Part shown: one piece after another, positions 37,134-45,256 of the stretch | How the letters are laid out: each line of letters opens with the position of its first letter | How positions within the stretch are numbered: position 1 is the stretch's first letter | The notes under the pieces: generated by a model | Told to the model about the DNA's origin: nothing | The model's input: only the letters and a program-made list of their open reading frames with translations | The model's database searches: none | Made by a program: the position numbers and the translations under genes | NCBI RefSeq assembly: GCF_009720775.1 | Contig: NZ_WNKW01000001.1 | Span: 1,674,001 to 1,738,000, forward strand | Length of the DNA: 64,000 nucleotides | Reading direction: 5' to 3' | Source of the DNA: Pseudoduganella danionis | Lineage (GTDB): Bacteria > Pseudomonadota > Gammaproteobacteria > Burkholderiales > Burkholderiaceae_D

Positions 37134-39007
37134 TGTCCGTACCTTTTCAGAAGATTTTTGTAGGCAATCAATTTCCGTTCGAACTCGTCGTATTGGTTGC
37201 TCTTCACCAGCTCAGCCGTGAATTGGGACTTCTGGGCGGGCGCCATGTTCTGGAACATGATGATGCGCGGGTCATAGACGCTGTTCCACTGCCGGTCAAA
37301 GTCCGATGCGTTATGCATGCCGTTTCCGGGCTGGGAAAGGTAAGTAGCCTTGGCGTTGGTGAACTTATCAACCCCCATTTCGTTGGCCTTGAGGTATTGG
37401 AGAATGTTCCGATTCGGGTCTTTGCCTATCCCCCAGTTTGCGCTGCCTGCCTGCGCGACCGCCTGAGCCGCATCGGTGGCCGTGCCGCCCATGGCGCTCC
37501 GCTGCTGGGCAATGAGCTGATTTGCGTACTTGTTGAACTCCTGCGCAGCATCGGTTGCCTTGACGTCAATCGGGATGCTATGGGTCGATGCAAAGCTTTT
37601 CCACTTGGCGAGGTTGTCGGCCCCTGCGCCGGGCGTAAAGCCATCCAGTAGCTGATCCATAGTGTTCAATACCGATAGCGTGCCTGGCACTTGGGCGGCG
37701 CGCTGCTTTTGCGAAGTCCACGTTTTCGCGTTGTCCTCGGCGAGCTGTTGCTGGCCAAATGCCAATCCGCCAACTGGGCGAGTGGATGGCGGGGAAGGGG
37801 GCTGCTGCCCGCGCTGTGAGCGCGAGTAGGCTGCCAGCATTTCCTGTGCGTCGCGGTTGCCGGCACTTGCGGCCTGTTGCGCCTGCTGCAGTTGCTGATC
37901 CGATAGGGCGCCGCCGGTCCAGACTGCTGGCTGGCGCGTCCCACCGATGGGGCGTCCGGGATTTATGAGCTCGTCAACCGTCGCGTTGGTGACTCGTCCG
38001 TCATCCGTGCGTGGCTGATTATCGGTAGGGGCGATTGTCTGCGAATTGATCGCACGGCGCTTTGCCGTTTCGATGTTACCCAGTTGGTCGGCGTATCCAT
38101 TAACCGGCACTGCCGTGGGGCGCAGTGGGTTGGAAAAGTCGAGATTAATGCCGTCCTCGCTTCCGGGGTTGTAGGCGATAGGCTTGCGCGTCGTAGGATC
38201 AAGGGATAACGTACCTGCCTTAACTTCCACGGGCGGAATATAGTTATTCTTGCGAATAGCTTCTTGATGCGCCGAAGTCCACTCTTGGGAGCCCGGCTGA
38301 ACACCATTTTGAAGTAGCAATTTATCCAGATCAGTTCGGTTATCGCTGCGTTTAACAAATTCGGTCATGTACGCCGTAGGGTCGGTTACGTAGGCGTCGT
38401 AGGATTGCTGTGGCGTCAGGCCCGGCATGACCAAGCTGCCGCCGGACGATGCTCCAGCGTTGTTACCGCCAAAGCGCAGCAGACCTTCGGCCGTGAGTCT
38501 ATTTTCCGTCCCTACAGGCTGTGGCTCAACAGATTTAGCAAGAACTGCGCCGATAGCTTGCGGTGATGGTTGATTCGGCGGGGCGCTGGGTACTGGAGCG
38601 CCCGCGTCCGTGCCGCTTGAAATTTGCGGCCCGCCCGGAGTCGCGCGGCCGGCGCCAGCGTCAGGAACGGTTGGGGTGCTTGGGGGTAGTGACGTATCCC
38701 CGGCTTCTGGCGTTGACCCGAAGAACTTACTGGCTACCGCTTTGTTCCCTGCGGTCATTGCGCCCGCCGTTAATTTGTCCGCATTCTCGCCGGCCTTCCG
38801 GCTGCCGTAGGCCTCCAGCATTTTGGCCAGACCTTGCGTCCAGCTGATCGGACCGCGCTGGTCGTATTGGATGGGTTGGGATGACTGTTCCATCAAGGCG
38901 TTGGCAAGTTGCTGCGCGCGTTGGGCCTTAAGCATCTGTTCAATGTAGCTCGGGTCCTGTGATGCTATTGGATTGCCGGCGACTGGCGCTTTCTGTACGA
39001 ATGTCAT
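37130..39007 (-). CDS. Large phage protein, virion-associated
   Basis: 625 residues from ATG 39007, preceded by GAAGGTGA. Pro/Gln/Ser-rich linkers alternate with helical regions. An N-terminal QDPSYIEQMLKAQRAQQLANALMEQ helix and a C-terminal KSQFTAELVKSNQYDEFERKLIAYKNLLKRYG helix are visible. No enzyme motif. Together with the downstream 688-residue protein it resembles the tandem internal proteins of short-tailed phages. Its stop overlaps the next start (ATGA). Confidence 0.5.
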   Translation of the reverse strand: MTFVQKAPVAGNPIASQDPSYIEQMLKAQRAQQLANALMEQSSQPIQYDQRGPISWTQGLAKMLEAYGSRKAGENADKLTAGAMTAGNKAVASKFFGSTPEAGDTSLPPSTPTVPDAGAGRATPGGPQISSGTDAGAPVPSAPPNQPSPQAIGAVLAKSVEPQPVGTENRLTAEGLLRFGGNNAGASSGGSLVMPGLTPQQSYDAYVTDPTAYMTEFVKRSDNRTDLDKLLLQNGVQPGSQEWTSAHQEAIRKNNYIPPVEVKAGTLSLDPTTRKPIAYNPGSEDGINLDFSNPLRPTAVPVNGYADQLGNIETAKRRAINSQTIAPTDNQPRTDDGRVTNATVDELINPGRPIGGTRQPAVWTGGALSDQQLQQAQQAASAGNRDAQEMLAAYSRSQRGQQPPSPPSTRPVGGLAFGQQQLAEDNAKTWTSQKQRAAQVPGTLSVLNTMDQLLDGFTPGAGADNLAKWKSFASTHSIPIDVKATDAAQEFNKYANQLIAQQRSAMGGTATDAAQAVAQAGSANWGIGKDPNRNILQYLKANEMGVDKFTNAKATYLSQPGNGMHNASDFDRQWNSVYDPRIIMFQNMAPAQKSQFTAELVKSNQYDEFERKLIAYKNLLKRYGQ

Positions 39008-39028
39008 GTAAATCACCTTCTGGCGGGG

Positions 39029-39286
39029 TTAATCGGTGTTGTCGCTAAAGCGACGAATGGAAACAATTAAGGTGTCTTTGCGTAGGGGGGGCGGTATTTG
39101 GGCCAGCACGCGCGCGGAGAACGATTCTTGGTTTTCTTCTGGCTCGGCCATCAGCTGGGTGGTGCCAACATCAGCGCATTGGCGCCACTGGCCATCTAGT
39201 TCTACCCAGCGGATTACTACGCAGGGCTGGAATTGCCCTGATATGGCGAGTTCGAGGGCTTCGAGGCGGGCCAGCAGTCGGCTCAT
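39029..39286 (-). CDS. Unrecognised 85-residue element protein
   Basis: Short protein starting MSRLLARLEALELAISG, with a VIRWVELDGQWRQC strand pair and a basic PPLRKDTLIVSIRR end. It overlaps the preceding gene by ATGA and lies 21 bp before the large virion-associated gene. No family recognised. Confidence 0.5.
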   Translation of the reverse strand: MSRLLARLEALELAISGQFQPCVVIRWVELDGQWRQCADVGTTQLMAEPEENQESFSARVLAQIPPPLRKDTLIVSIRRFSDNTD

Positions 39287-39570
39287 TGTTTGGCTCCCTC
39301 TGCGCTTTCGCTTTCAGTGCCCGGCGCATCAAGCAGGCTTTCCAGCTTGCCGGCCAGTAGGGCGCCAACTTCGTATAGCGCTATGGTGGCGTCTGCCCGT
39401 ACACGCTCGGCGTTGGAGGCAGGGCGGATCTGGATCGATTCACCAGCATCTAGAGCGCTTACGAGGTGATCGAGCCCGACCCAGTTCAATTCGGGCGAAG
39501 TAGTCAGCACGCCGAACAGTTCCGGCGCCTTCTGATGGTGTTCCAGTCCAAAGTAGATATAGCTTTTCAT
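39283..39570 (-). CDS. Unrecognised 95-residue element protein
   Basis: It begins MKSYIYFGLEHHQKAPELFGVL and is preceded by AAAGGAG. Acidic central helix and an Ala/Glu end. It is translationally coupled to the next gene. No family recognised. Confidence 0.5.
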   Translation of the reverse strand: MKSYIYFGLEHHQKAPELFGVLTTSPELNWVGLDHLVSALDAGESIQIRPASNAERVRADATIALYEVGALLAGKLESLLDAPGTESESAEGAKQ

Positions 39571-39586
39571 CTTTGCTCCTTTGACT

Positions 39587-39907
39587 CTATTTAATCGTCT
39601 TGGAGTCCCAAAGTACGGGCACTTTTGGGACTATTGCTAAGGCGGAGGATATGTCTCGGTAGGCTTGAGACTCGCCGATCTGGAATCTAGCCATCATCCG
39701 ATCACGGATCGCGGCGCGGTCCACGCCGGCATCGAGCATGGCGCGCGCCGTCCTGATACGTTCCTCCCGTTCGATTTTTCCTATTCCATGCGCGGCGCCT
39801 ACTTGGTAAATCAGGCGCCGAAATTCCTCCTTGTGTGCTTCGTTCAAGCTGCTGCTTTCTAGCTCGTCCAGCTTCCCGAGCAGGTCATGTATTGCCTCGC
39901 TGCGCAT
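39587..39907 (-). CDS. Small helix-turn-helix-like element protein
   Basis: 106 residues. The N-terminal half is a charged coil (LGKLDELESSSLNEAHKEEF). The second half, ARAMLDAGVDRAAIRDRMMARFQIGESQAYRDIS, resembles a phage helix-turn-helix used to bind DNA. It lies 22 bp after the helicase gene. A small-terminase or regulator role is possible but not shown. Confidence 0.5.
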   Translation of the reverse strand: MRSEAIHDLLGKLDELESSSLNEAHKEEFRRLIYQVGAAHGIGKIEREERIRTARAMLDAGVDRAAIRDRMMARFQIGESQAYRDISSALAIVPKVPVLWDSKTIK

Positions 39908-39929
39908 GTGGGCACCCGGAAAAGGACGG

Positions 39930-41270
39930 CTACAGCTCGGCCGCGAGGCCTCTGCGCTCGCGCTTCACTTGAGGTGCCGGCCGCGCGCCCTTGGCATCAG
40001 AGAACTGGGTGTATTGGCCCTCGTAGCTCAGCAGCACGTCATCGATTCGGCCTTGCCGGTTCTTCGCGATAAACAGGTCAGCTAAGCCTTTGAGGTGAGT
40101 CTGTGGATTGTCCACCTCGTCGCGGTGCACGAACATGACGATGTCGGCGTCCTGCTCGATGGCGCCGCAGTCGCGCAGATCGGATAGCTGCGGGCGGCTC
40201 TTGTTGGCGGCGTTTCGCGACAGCTGCGACAGGGCAAAAATGACGATGTTCAGTTCCTTGGCCAGTGCCTTTAGCCCACGGCTGATTTCCTCCAGCTGCT
40301 GGTTGCGGTTTAGACCTTCACCGGCCATTAGCTGCAGATAGTCGAGCGCCACAACATCTAAACCGTGTTTGCGCTTGATTAGACGGGCCTTGGAGCGCAC
40401 ATCGAGCAGGGTTAGGGCAGGTTGATCATCCAAGTGCAAATTCAGCTCCTGAAGCCTCGCATTGGCCGCCGTAAAGCCCTGCCATTCCGGTTCGGACAGT
40501 TGACCGGTGATGACGTTGCCCAGCGGGACCCGCCCAAGTGCCGAGATCGCCCGGTCTAGGAGCTCGCCGTTTTGCATTTCCTGCGAAAGAAATAGCACGG
40601 AGTAGTCCCGAGCCACATTCAAGGCAATGTTCAGGGAGAGGGCGGTTTTCCCCATCGATGGACGGGCGCCAAGGATGACGAGTGCGCCGCGGTTCGGGCC
40701 GCCGGACAGCAATTCATCGATCTGGCTAAAGCCGGTAGGTATCCCGGACGTCTTCTTTTCGTACCGCCGATCAATTTCCTCGATGTGGGTGATCATCGCC
40801 ACGCTTGCTCGCACTGGCTCGCGAATTGAGCGGCGTTCGGCCAGCGCTGCCAGCTTGGCCTGTGCCGCGTCGAGAACTTGGGCGCCAGTCTGCCCATTGG
40901 GGCTCAAGGCGAGTTCGCTCAATTCGGACGTGGCGCCCAGCAGTGCCCGCATTAGTGCCCGGTCGCGGACTAGCTCGGCATGGCGGCCGATGTTGGCGGC
41001 AGAGGGAGTGCTCTGTGCCATGGCGTTCAGGTAGGGTAGTGCGTCTGGAACGCTGCTCTCCAGTGCCACGCCTACGGAAATCACATCACATGCCATGCCG
41101 GACGAAATCTGCTTCAGGATCTCGGTGAAGATCGTGCGGTGGTCGTGCCGGTAGAAGTGGCCGGGGCGCAGATCGCCCATCCAGTCCACCGCGCCGTTGT
41201 CGCGCAGCAGGCCACCGATCACAGCTTGCTCGGCCTCGATGGCTTGAGGGGTTACGGTTGTGCTGTTCAC
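39930..41270 (-). CDS. DnaB-type replicative DNA helicase of the element
   Basis: 446 residues with both DnaB domains. The N-terminal domain is EAEQAVIGGLLRDNGAVDWM; the RecA-like domain holds Walker A (GARPSMGKTALSLNIAL), a FLSQEM strand, a Walker B-like VVALDYLQLM and the DnaB SQLSRNAANKSRPQLSDLRDCGAIEQDADIVMFVHRDE segment. The start codon is GTG (GTGA overlap with the preceding stop). With the replication protein at 41470-42360 it shows that the element can drive its own replication. Confidence 0.93.
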   Translation of the reverse strand: MNSTTVTPQAIEAEQAVIGGLLRDNGAVDWMGDLRPGHFYRHDHRTIFTEILKQISSGMACDVISVGVALESSVPDALPYLNAMAQSTPSAANIGRHAELVRDRALMRALLGATSELSELALSPNGQTGAQVLDAAQAKLAALAERRSIREPVRASVAMITHIEEIDRRYEKKTSGIPTGFSQIDELLSGGPNRGALVILGARPSMGKTALSLNIALNVARDYSVLFLSQEMQNGELLDRAISALGRVPLGNVITGQLSEPEWQGFTAANARLQELNLHLDDQPALTLLDVRSKARLIKRKHGLDVVALDYLQLMAGEGLNRNQQLEEISRGLKALAKELNIVIFALSQLSRNAANKSRPQLSDLRDCGAIEQDADIVMFVHRDEVDNPQTHLKGLADLFIAKNRQGRIDDVLLSYEGQYTQFSDAKGARPAPQVKRERRGLAAEL

Positions 41271-41473
41271 GCTGCGCTCTCCCTATCTTTTTTGCCGTTT
41301 TGCCGCAGCTCGTCCTCTAGCTCAGCAATGCGCGTTGCTGCTAGATCGGCATATGTTCGCAGCGCAGAGATTTCTGCAGACTTGAAATAGCCTGTATTGC
41401 GAATTTGTTTAGCGCCGGCTAGTTCGTAGTAGTCGCTCATTCGCTCTTGCCATGTTTTTACATTGACGCTCAT
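41267..41473 (-). CDS. Small 68-residue element protein
   Basis: It starts MSVNVKTWQERMSDYY at an ATG that overlaps the preceding stop by ATGA. A charged coil (SALRTYADLAATRIAELEDELRQNGKKD) fills the rest. It lies between the replication protein and helicase genes, where phages often place a helicase loader or accessory protein, but its size and sequence do not identify one. Confidence 0.5.
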   Translation of the reverse strand: MSVNVKTWQERMSDYYELAGAKQIRNTGYFKSAEISALRTYADLAATRIAELEDELRQNGKKDRESAA

Positions 41474-42360
41474 GCTGCACCCCTTCCTTCGTACCGCTCC
41501 TCGCGGATCTTGGCGAAGTTCTGAGCCTTCGTCATCCACTCCAAGTCTGCAAAGAATGGGCGCTGTCCAGCGCGGCCGACAAGGAAATCACAGGTCGCCA
41601 CGTACTCGAAGAACTTGCGCCAGTAGGCGAGTGTTTGCCGCTCTGGCTTCTCGTTCCATCGGGCGCGCAGTTGAGTCGCACGTGCAGGTGTCCAGTCGCG
41701 GACTCTTGGACACTGAGGCAAGATTTCGTGATAGAGCGCGATAATCTGCTGGTGTGGGCATTCAGGTTTTTTGGGGCCGGCCATCTTTTCGTTGTCAGCA
41801 TCGCTGGCGACAATTACCCCGTCAGGGGTAATAGAAGTTATAGGTGAATCAGGAATCAGTGAATCAGGAATCAGTGAATCAGGAATCAGTGAATCAGGAA
41901 TCAGGGCGTTATGGTTTGGTGGATTAACTTGCTCGTTCCGTGGATTAACGTTATCCACAGGCTCGCCATATCGAACACACTTGGATTTCCCTGTTATCCC
42001 ACCGTTTTTGCTGCGCTCATGAACTGTGACGTAGCCTTCCTGATCTGGAAATACGCTGTCCTTTTCAGTTGAGTGTGGCGCCTGATGCTCTGCGAACTTC
42101 AGAATCTGAATAAAGCGATTGCCGTCCACTTCGTAGCGAACGATAAAGCCAAAACTGGCCAATTCATCCAGAAGGGGATCTACATCAACGCTGTCGTAAG
42201 CAAGCAGCTCGCCCTTTATCCGCTTCGGGCGGTCCTCAAGGCGGCCTTCTCGGTCAGCCAGCATCCACAAGCCGGGGAAAATGAACCGGGCCCAAACCGA
42301 GCACTCGGCTAGATTCTCGTTCTTGTAGAGGCCGGGTTTGATATTGCGTGCTCGTGCCAT
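41470..42360 (-). CDS. Phage-type replication protein
   Basis: 296 residues from ATG 42360. The N-terminus MARARNIKPGLYKNENLAECSVWARFIFPGLWMLADREGRLEDRPKRIK is the usual start of phage replication-initiation proteins with a winged-helix domain. A linker carries four copies of LIPDS. The C-terminus (CPHQQIIALYHEILPQCP ... WRKFFEYVATCDFL) is the DnaT-like end found in such proteins. It presumably loads the helicase encoded just after it. Confidence 0.85.
   Translation of the reverse strand: MARARNIKPGLYKNENLAECSVWARFIFPGLWMLADREGRLEDRPKRIKGELLAYDSVDVDPLLDELASFGFIVRYEVDGNRFIQILKFAEHQAPHSTEKDSVFPDQEGYVTVHERSKNGGITGKSKCVRYGEPVDNVNPRNEQVNPPNHNALIPDSLIPDSLIPDSLIPDSPITSITPDGVIVASDADNEKMAGPKKPECPHQQIIALYHEILPQCPRVRDWTPARATQLRARWNEKPERQTLAYWRKFFEYVATCDFLVGRAGQRPFFADLEWMTKAQNFAKIREERYEGRGAA
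41846..41905. repeat. Four tandem 15-bp repeats inside the replication gene
   Basis: The unit GAATCAGGAATCAGT is repeated four times, nearly without change, and codes for LIPDS on the minus strand. Copy changes keep the frame, so the linker length can vary without inactivating the protein. Confidence 0.85.
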
Positions 42361-42361
42361 G

Positions 42362-42556
42362 CTACACCCCGCATGCCTTGGCAATGGCGCGCATAGCAGC
42401 CTCATACTCGCTATTCGTCGCGGCAGGGTGCGTTGCTTCCCACATTGCTTTCTGCGCGCTGTAACGCTCGTATTTGGCGCGGCTACCTATCGATTTCTCT
42501 CGCGCGAGGCGGAGCATGCGGCTGGGCTTGCTGGCGCTGGCATGGCAGGGGCTCAT
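42362..42556 (-). CDS. Small basic element protein
   Basis: 64 residues from the ATG at 42556 that overlaps the preceding stop (ATGA). It is basic at the start (SKPSRMLRLAREKSIGSRAKYERY) and ends just one base before the replication gene's ATG. No family recognised. Confidence 0.5.
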   Translation of the reverse strand: MSPCHASASKPSRMLRLAREKSIGSRAKYERYSAQKAMWEATHPAATNSEYEAAMRAIAKACGV

Positions 42557-42951
42557 ACTTGGCCTCCTGTCAGGCTGCCACGTGCAGAGCCGGCCGGCGT
42601 TTCGATAAGGTGGTACCGGGCGCAATTGGAATGCTTGATGCCTTGCGCATCGTACAGGGGCAGCAATTCGGTGGTTATGAGCTGGGCGCGTTTGTTCTTC
42701 AGTTCGAAGACGCGGGCGGCCGGCATCATAATTACGTGCTGGCGCAGTTCGATTGTGGTTTTAGGGCCTTGGCGAAGCAATGCCATGAGCTTTGCCAGCT
42801 GGGCATTGGTCGAGGTGGATTTGTTGCGCAAGGCCGCAGCATCGGTGCTAGACTGCTGCTGAGTTTTGTTGTTCACCGCATCGTGCCCGCCAGCACGATC
42901 GACATGTGCGCCGGCCCTGTTGCCGGCGTTTTTCTTTTGCCGTTTAGCCAT
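42553..42951 (-). CDS. Helix-turn-helix element protein
   Basis: 132 residues. A basic disordered start is followed by AQLAKLMALLRQGPKTTIELRQHVIMMPAARVFELKNKRAQL, a winged helix-turn-helix of the kind common in phage replication regions. It lies directly upstream of the small basic gene with ATGA overlap. It is probably a DNA-binding regulator. Confidence 0.65.
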   Translation of the reverse strand: MAKRQKKNAGNRAGAHVDRAGGHDAVNNKTQQQSSTDAAALRNKSTSTNAQLAKLMALLRQGPKTTIELRQHVIMMPAARVFELKNKRAQLITTELLPLYDAQGIKHSNCARYHLIETPAGSARGSLTGGQV

Positions 42952-42962
42952 TTGCGCACCCC

Positions 42963-43196
42963 TTACTTGGCTTGAGCCGTGTAATTTAATGGGTCTGCAA
43001 AGAACTTGTGGAGCTCTCGGTTGCTATAGCAGGTGCAGCGTTCGGATAGCTTAACCGGCTGCGGCGCTCTTCCTGCTTTTACAAGTTGACGAAACCTCTC
43101 ACGGCAGAATGGCACAAATGGCGCTATTTGACTCCAGCGGCTCATACCGTCAGCCGGGAGAGTCCTACTCAATGGTATTTCTACGTGCTTTTCCAT
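42963..43196 (-). CDS. AlpA-like small regulator
   Basis: 77 residues: GMSRWSQIAPFVPFCRERFRQLVKAGRAPQPVKLSERCTCYSNRELHKFFADP, the AlpA family pattern of a small helix-turn-helix. It sits at the head of the replication operon. It likely activates it or controls integrase, as AlpA proteins do in P4-like satellites. AAGGTTAGG lies upstream of the ATG. Confidence 0.7.
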   Translation of the reverse strand: MEKHVEIPLSRTLPADGMSRWSQIAPFVPFCRERFRQLVKAGRAPQPVKLSERCTCYSNRELHKFFADPLNYTAQAK

Positions 43197-43262
43197 GTTT
43201 GCCTAACCTTTCTATTCTTCCGCCATGTAGCAGCGGGACAATGCCAAGGTTAGGCATTTTGT

Positions 43263-43289
43263 GTTGGACAGTCCCCGCGACTGTCCAAC
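43263..43289. repeat. Perfect 11-bp inverted repeat between element operons
   Basis: GTTGGACAGTC (43263-43273) and GACTGTCCAAC (43279-43289) enclose a 5-base loop. It lies just beyond the stop of the 43291-43824 gene. On the plus strand it is followed by TTTATTTTC, so it would terminate rightward transcription; leftward it lacks a T-run and may be an operator. Confidence 0.6.
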
Positions 43290-43290
43290 T

Positions 43291-43824
43291 TTATTTTCTT
43301 CGAGGGTTTGTCGTTTTTCTATAGATGGTCTTTCCACCGACATTAAATTTGACTCCTACGCGTTCACAGATAGCGTTCCATGACATCCGAGGGTTTTGAT
43401 CCGCAATCCGGTTTGCCTCAATTTGGTACTCCTCGCGCGTTTTCTGTTTATCCTCTTTTGTGCCATATTTCGCCTTATTCCCTTTGAGCGCTCCGTCACG
43501 GACACGCTTTCCCCGCTCGAGGGTTGGTTTTAATTCAGTCAGGAGTCCGAGCGCTATAGAAGAATGGTCCTTTTCTGCTGACAGGTCTTCTAGCAGCGAG
43601 CCCACCATGTTCAACATGGCGTTCCAATATGCGTCAGCGTAGGCGAGCGATCTGATGGCAGTGTCAAGGTCTTGTACAAGGAGCCCACGTGCCAGCTCAA
43701 GCTCACGTATGCGCTCGGGTGATAGTTCGGCATTTATAGCCCTATCCCAGCGCTCCGAGAGGGATGAGAATTTGTCTTTTTCCACGGTTGATTCCAGAAA
43801 TTGGTTGCGTGTATGTCCGGGCAT
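43291..43824 (-). CDS. Unrecognised element protein with C-terminal DNA-binding-like end
   Basis: 177 residues, AT-richer than the chromosome. The N-terminal 100 residues form helices (AINAELSPERIRELELARGLL). A basic stretch (RDGALKGNKAKYGTKEDKQKTREEYQIEANRI) leads to MSWNAICERVGVKFNVGGKTIYRKT, which looks like a helix-turn-helix used by phage regulators. It lies directly downstream of the integrase gene (28 bp). Confidence 0.55.
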   Translation of the reverse strand: MPGHTRNQFLESTVEKDKFSSLSERWDRAINAELSPERIRELELARGLLVQDLDTAIRSLAYADAYWNAMLNMVGSLLEDLSAEKDHSSIALGLLTELKPTLERGKRVRDGALKGNKAKYGTKEDKQKTREEYQIEANRIADQNPRMSWNAICERVGVKFNVGGKTIYRKTTNPRRK

Positions 43825-43852
43825 CTAAGCCTGTGTTATGTCTTGATCGCAC

Positions 43853-45091
43853 TTAAGCGGCATTGCCGTGTAGGGTGATTACGTCGGCGCCTGTCCGTAG
43901 CTTTTCCAAGTAGTCAGCCCATCGCTGCATCATCTGGCGCCGCGCTGGCAGGTGGGCTGTACGGTTGTAGGCGCGTCCGTTGGGATCTTTCACCGCGTGC
44001 GCCAGCTGGTGTTCAATCAGGTCCACACGTTCACCCAGAACCTCGTCTAGGATAGTGCGCGCCATCGCTCGGAAGCCATGGGCTGTCATCACTTCTTTCG
44101 GATAGCCCATGCTGCGCAGAGCTGCATTGATGGTGTTCTCGCTCATGCACCGTTCGCCCGTCCGAATACTTGGGAACACGTAGGGCCCGCGTCCGCGCAA
44201 CTGCTCCATTTCGCGCAATAGAGCCACCGCTTGAGTGGACAGCGGGACAATATGGTCGTTCTTCATCTTCATCTTTGCGCCGGGGATGCGCCACTCGGCG
44301 GCATCGAGGTTTAACTCGGACCACTCCATGGAGCGCAGTTCGCCGGGGCGCTGGAAGACTAGCGGCGACAGCTTAAGAGCTGCTGCAGCATATGGGCCGC
44401 CAGAGTAGGCGTGGATCGACCGAAGAAGTTTAGCTACCTCCGCCGGCTCCGTTATCGCTGCATAGTGTGATGCAGGTATCGACGCCAGCGCGCCGCGCAG
44501 GTCGGCAGTCACATCGCGTTCGGCCAAACCGCTGGCGATAGCAAAGCGGAACACTTGGCCGCAGAGCTGCTTGATCTTGTGTGCAGACTCGATTGCGCCG
44601 CGCGCCTCGATCTTCTGCAGTGCGGCCAGCACATCACGTGGGGTGATTTCCGAGATCGGCCGCGACCCAATCTCAGGAAAGATGTTCTTTTCCAGCCAAG
44701 ATGCGTTTTTCTGCTGGGTGCTATCGGCGCGGTCGGTAGCCGTCTTCTCCAGCCAGCGGCGCGCCACTAGTTCAAAGGTGTGAATGGCGGCATCGCTCAT
44801 TGCCCGCTTGGCTTCGCGCTTGGCCTGCGCGGGGTCGGTTCCTTCGCTGCGTAGCTTGCGCGCCTCGTCACGCTTAGACCTAGCCTCCGCCAATGACATC
44901 AGCGGGTAGGCGCCGAATGTGAGGCGTGTATTCTTCCCGTTTGGCTGGCGATACGCCATGCGCCATGTGCGTGAACCGGTAGGCGCCACCTCAAGATACA
45001 TGCCGCCGCCATCGGCCAAGGTGTAGGTCTTTTCCTTGGGCTTGGCGTTCTTGACTTGAATGTCGGTCAGGGGCTTGGCTAGTTTGGGCAT
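43853..45091 (-). CDS. int: Tyrosine recombinase integrase, P4/DUF4102 type
   Basis: 412 residues. The N-terminal DUF4102 arm-binding domain (LTDIQVKNAKPKEKTYTLADGGGMYLEV) is typical of P4-like integrases that use tRNA genes. The catalytic domain shows the R in RPGELRSMEWSELNL, H-x-x-R in HGFRAMARTIL, H in EHQLAHAV and Y in AYNRT. It integrates or excises the element at the tRNA-Leu 3' end. The ATG overlaps the start of an arm-type repeat (45091-45102), which could allow autoregulation. Confidence 0.95.
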   Translation of the reverse strand: MPKLAKPLTDIQVKNAKPKEKTYTLADGGGMYLEVAPTGSRTWRMAYRQPNGKNTRLTFGAYPLMSLAEARSKRDEARKLRSEGTDPAQAKREAKRAMSDAAIHTFELVARRWLEKTATDRADSTQQKNASWLEKNIFPEIGSRPISEITPRDVLAALQKIEARGAIESAHKIKQLCGQVFRFAIASGLAERDVTADLRGALASIPASHYAAITEPAEVAKLLRSIHAYSGGPYAAAALKLSPLVFQRPGELRSMEWSELNLDAAEWRIPGAKMKMKNDHIVPLSTQAVALLREMEQLRGRGPYVFPSIRTGERCMSENTINAALRSMGYPKEVMTAHGFRAMARTILDEVLGERVDLIEHQLAHAVKDPNGRAYNRTAHLPARRQMMQRWADYLEKLRTGADVITLHGNAA

Positions 45092-45147
45092 TTTGCATCC
45101 ATCCTTTTTTCATCCATGAGGATATGGATAAAAGAATGGATGCAAAA
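45091..45147. repeat. Inverted arm-type repeats upstream of the integrase
   Basis: TTTTGCATCCAT (45091-45102) and ATGGATGCAAAA (45136-45147) are perfect inverted repeats. ATCCATGAGGATATGGAT lies between them. The same 12-mer occurs at the left end of the element (31666-31677). They probably bind the integrase. Confidence 0.65.
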
Positions 45148-45163
45148 GTTGTGGCTGTCAATA

Positions 45164-45239
45164 GGCAAACTTTGGCAGTATAGGCGTAAAAAAACCCCTA
45201 ACAGCTTGATTTATTAGGGGTTTGTTGGCAAACTTTGGC
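45164..45239. repeat. 13-bp direct repeat pair beside the tRNA
   Basis: GGCAAACTTTGGC occurs at 45164-45176 and 45227-45239. No copy was found near the left end. The pair brackets the tRNA terminator and may be additional recombination or host-factor sites. Confidence 0.45.
45192..45223 (-). terminator. Terminator of the tRNA-Leu gene
   Basis: AAACCCCTAA (45192-45201) and TTAGGGGTTT (45214-45223) form a 10-bp stem. A plus-strand run of A (45188-45194) gives the T-run for leftward transcription. It lies about 35 bp downstream of the tRNA 3' end. Confidence 0.8.
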
Positions 45240-45256
45240 GTAGTTTGTGTGTTCTT

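Noticed and set aside
41846-41905. CRISPR array
   Set aside because: The repeats are 15 bp, contiguous, without spacers, and lie in frame inside a coding region.
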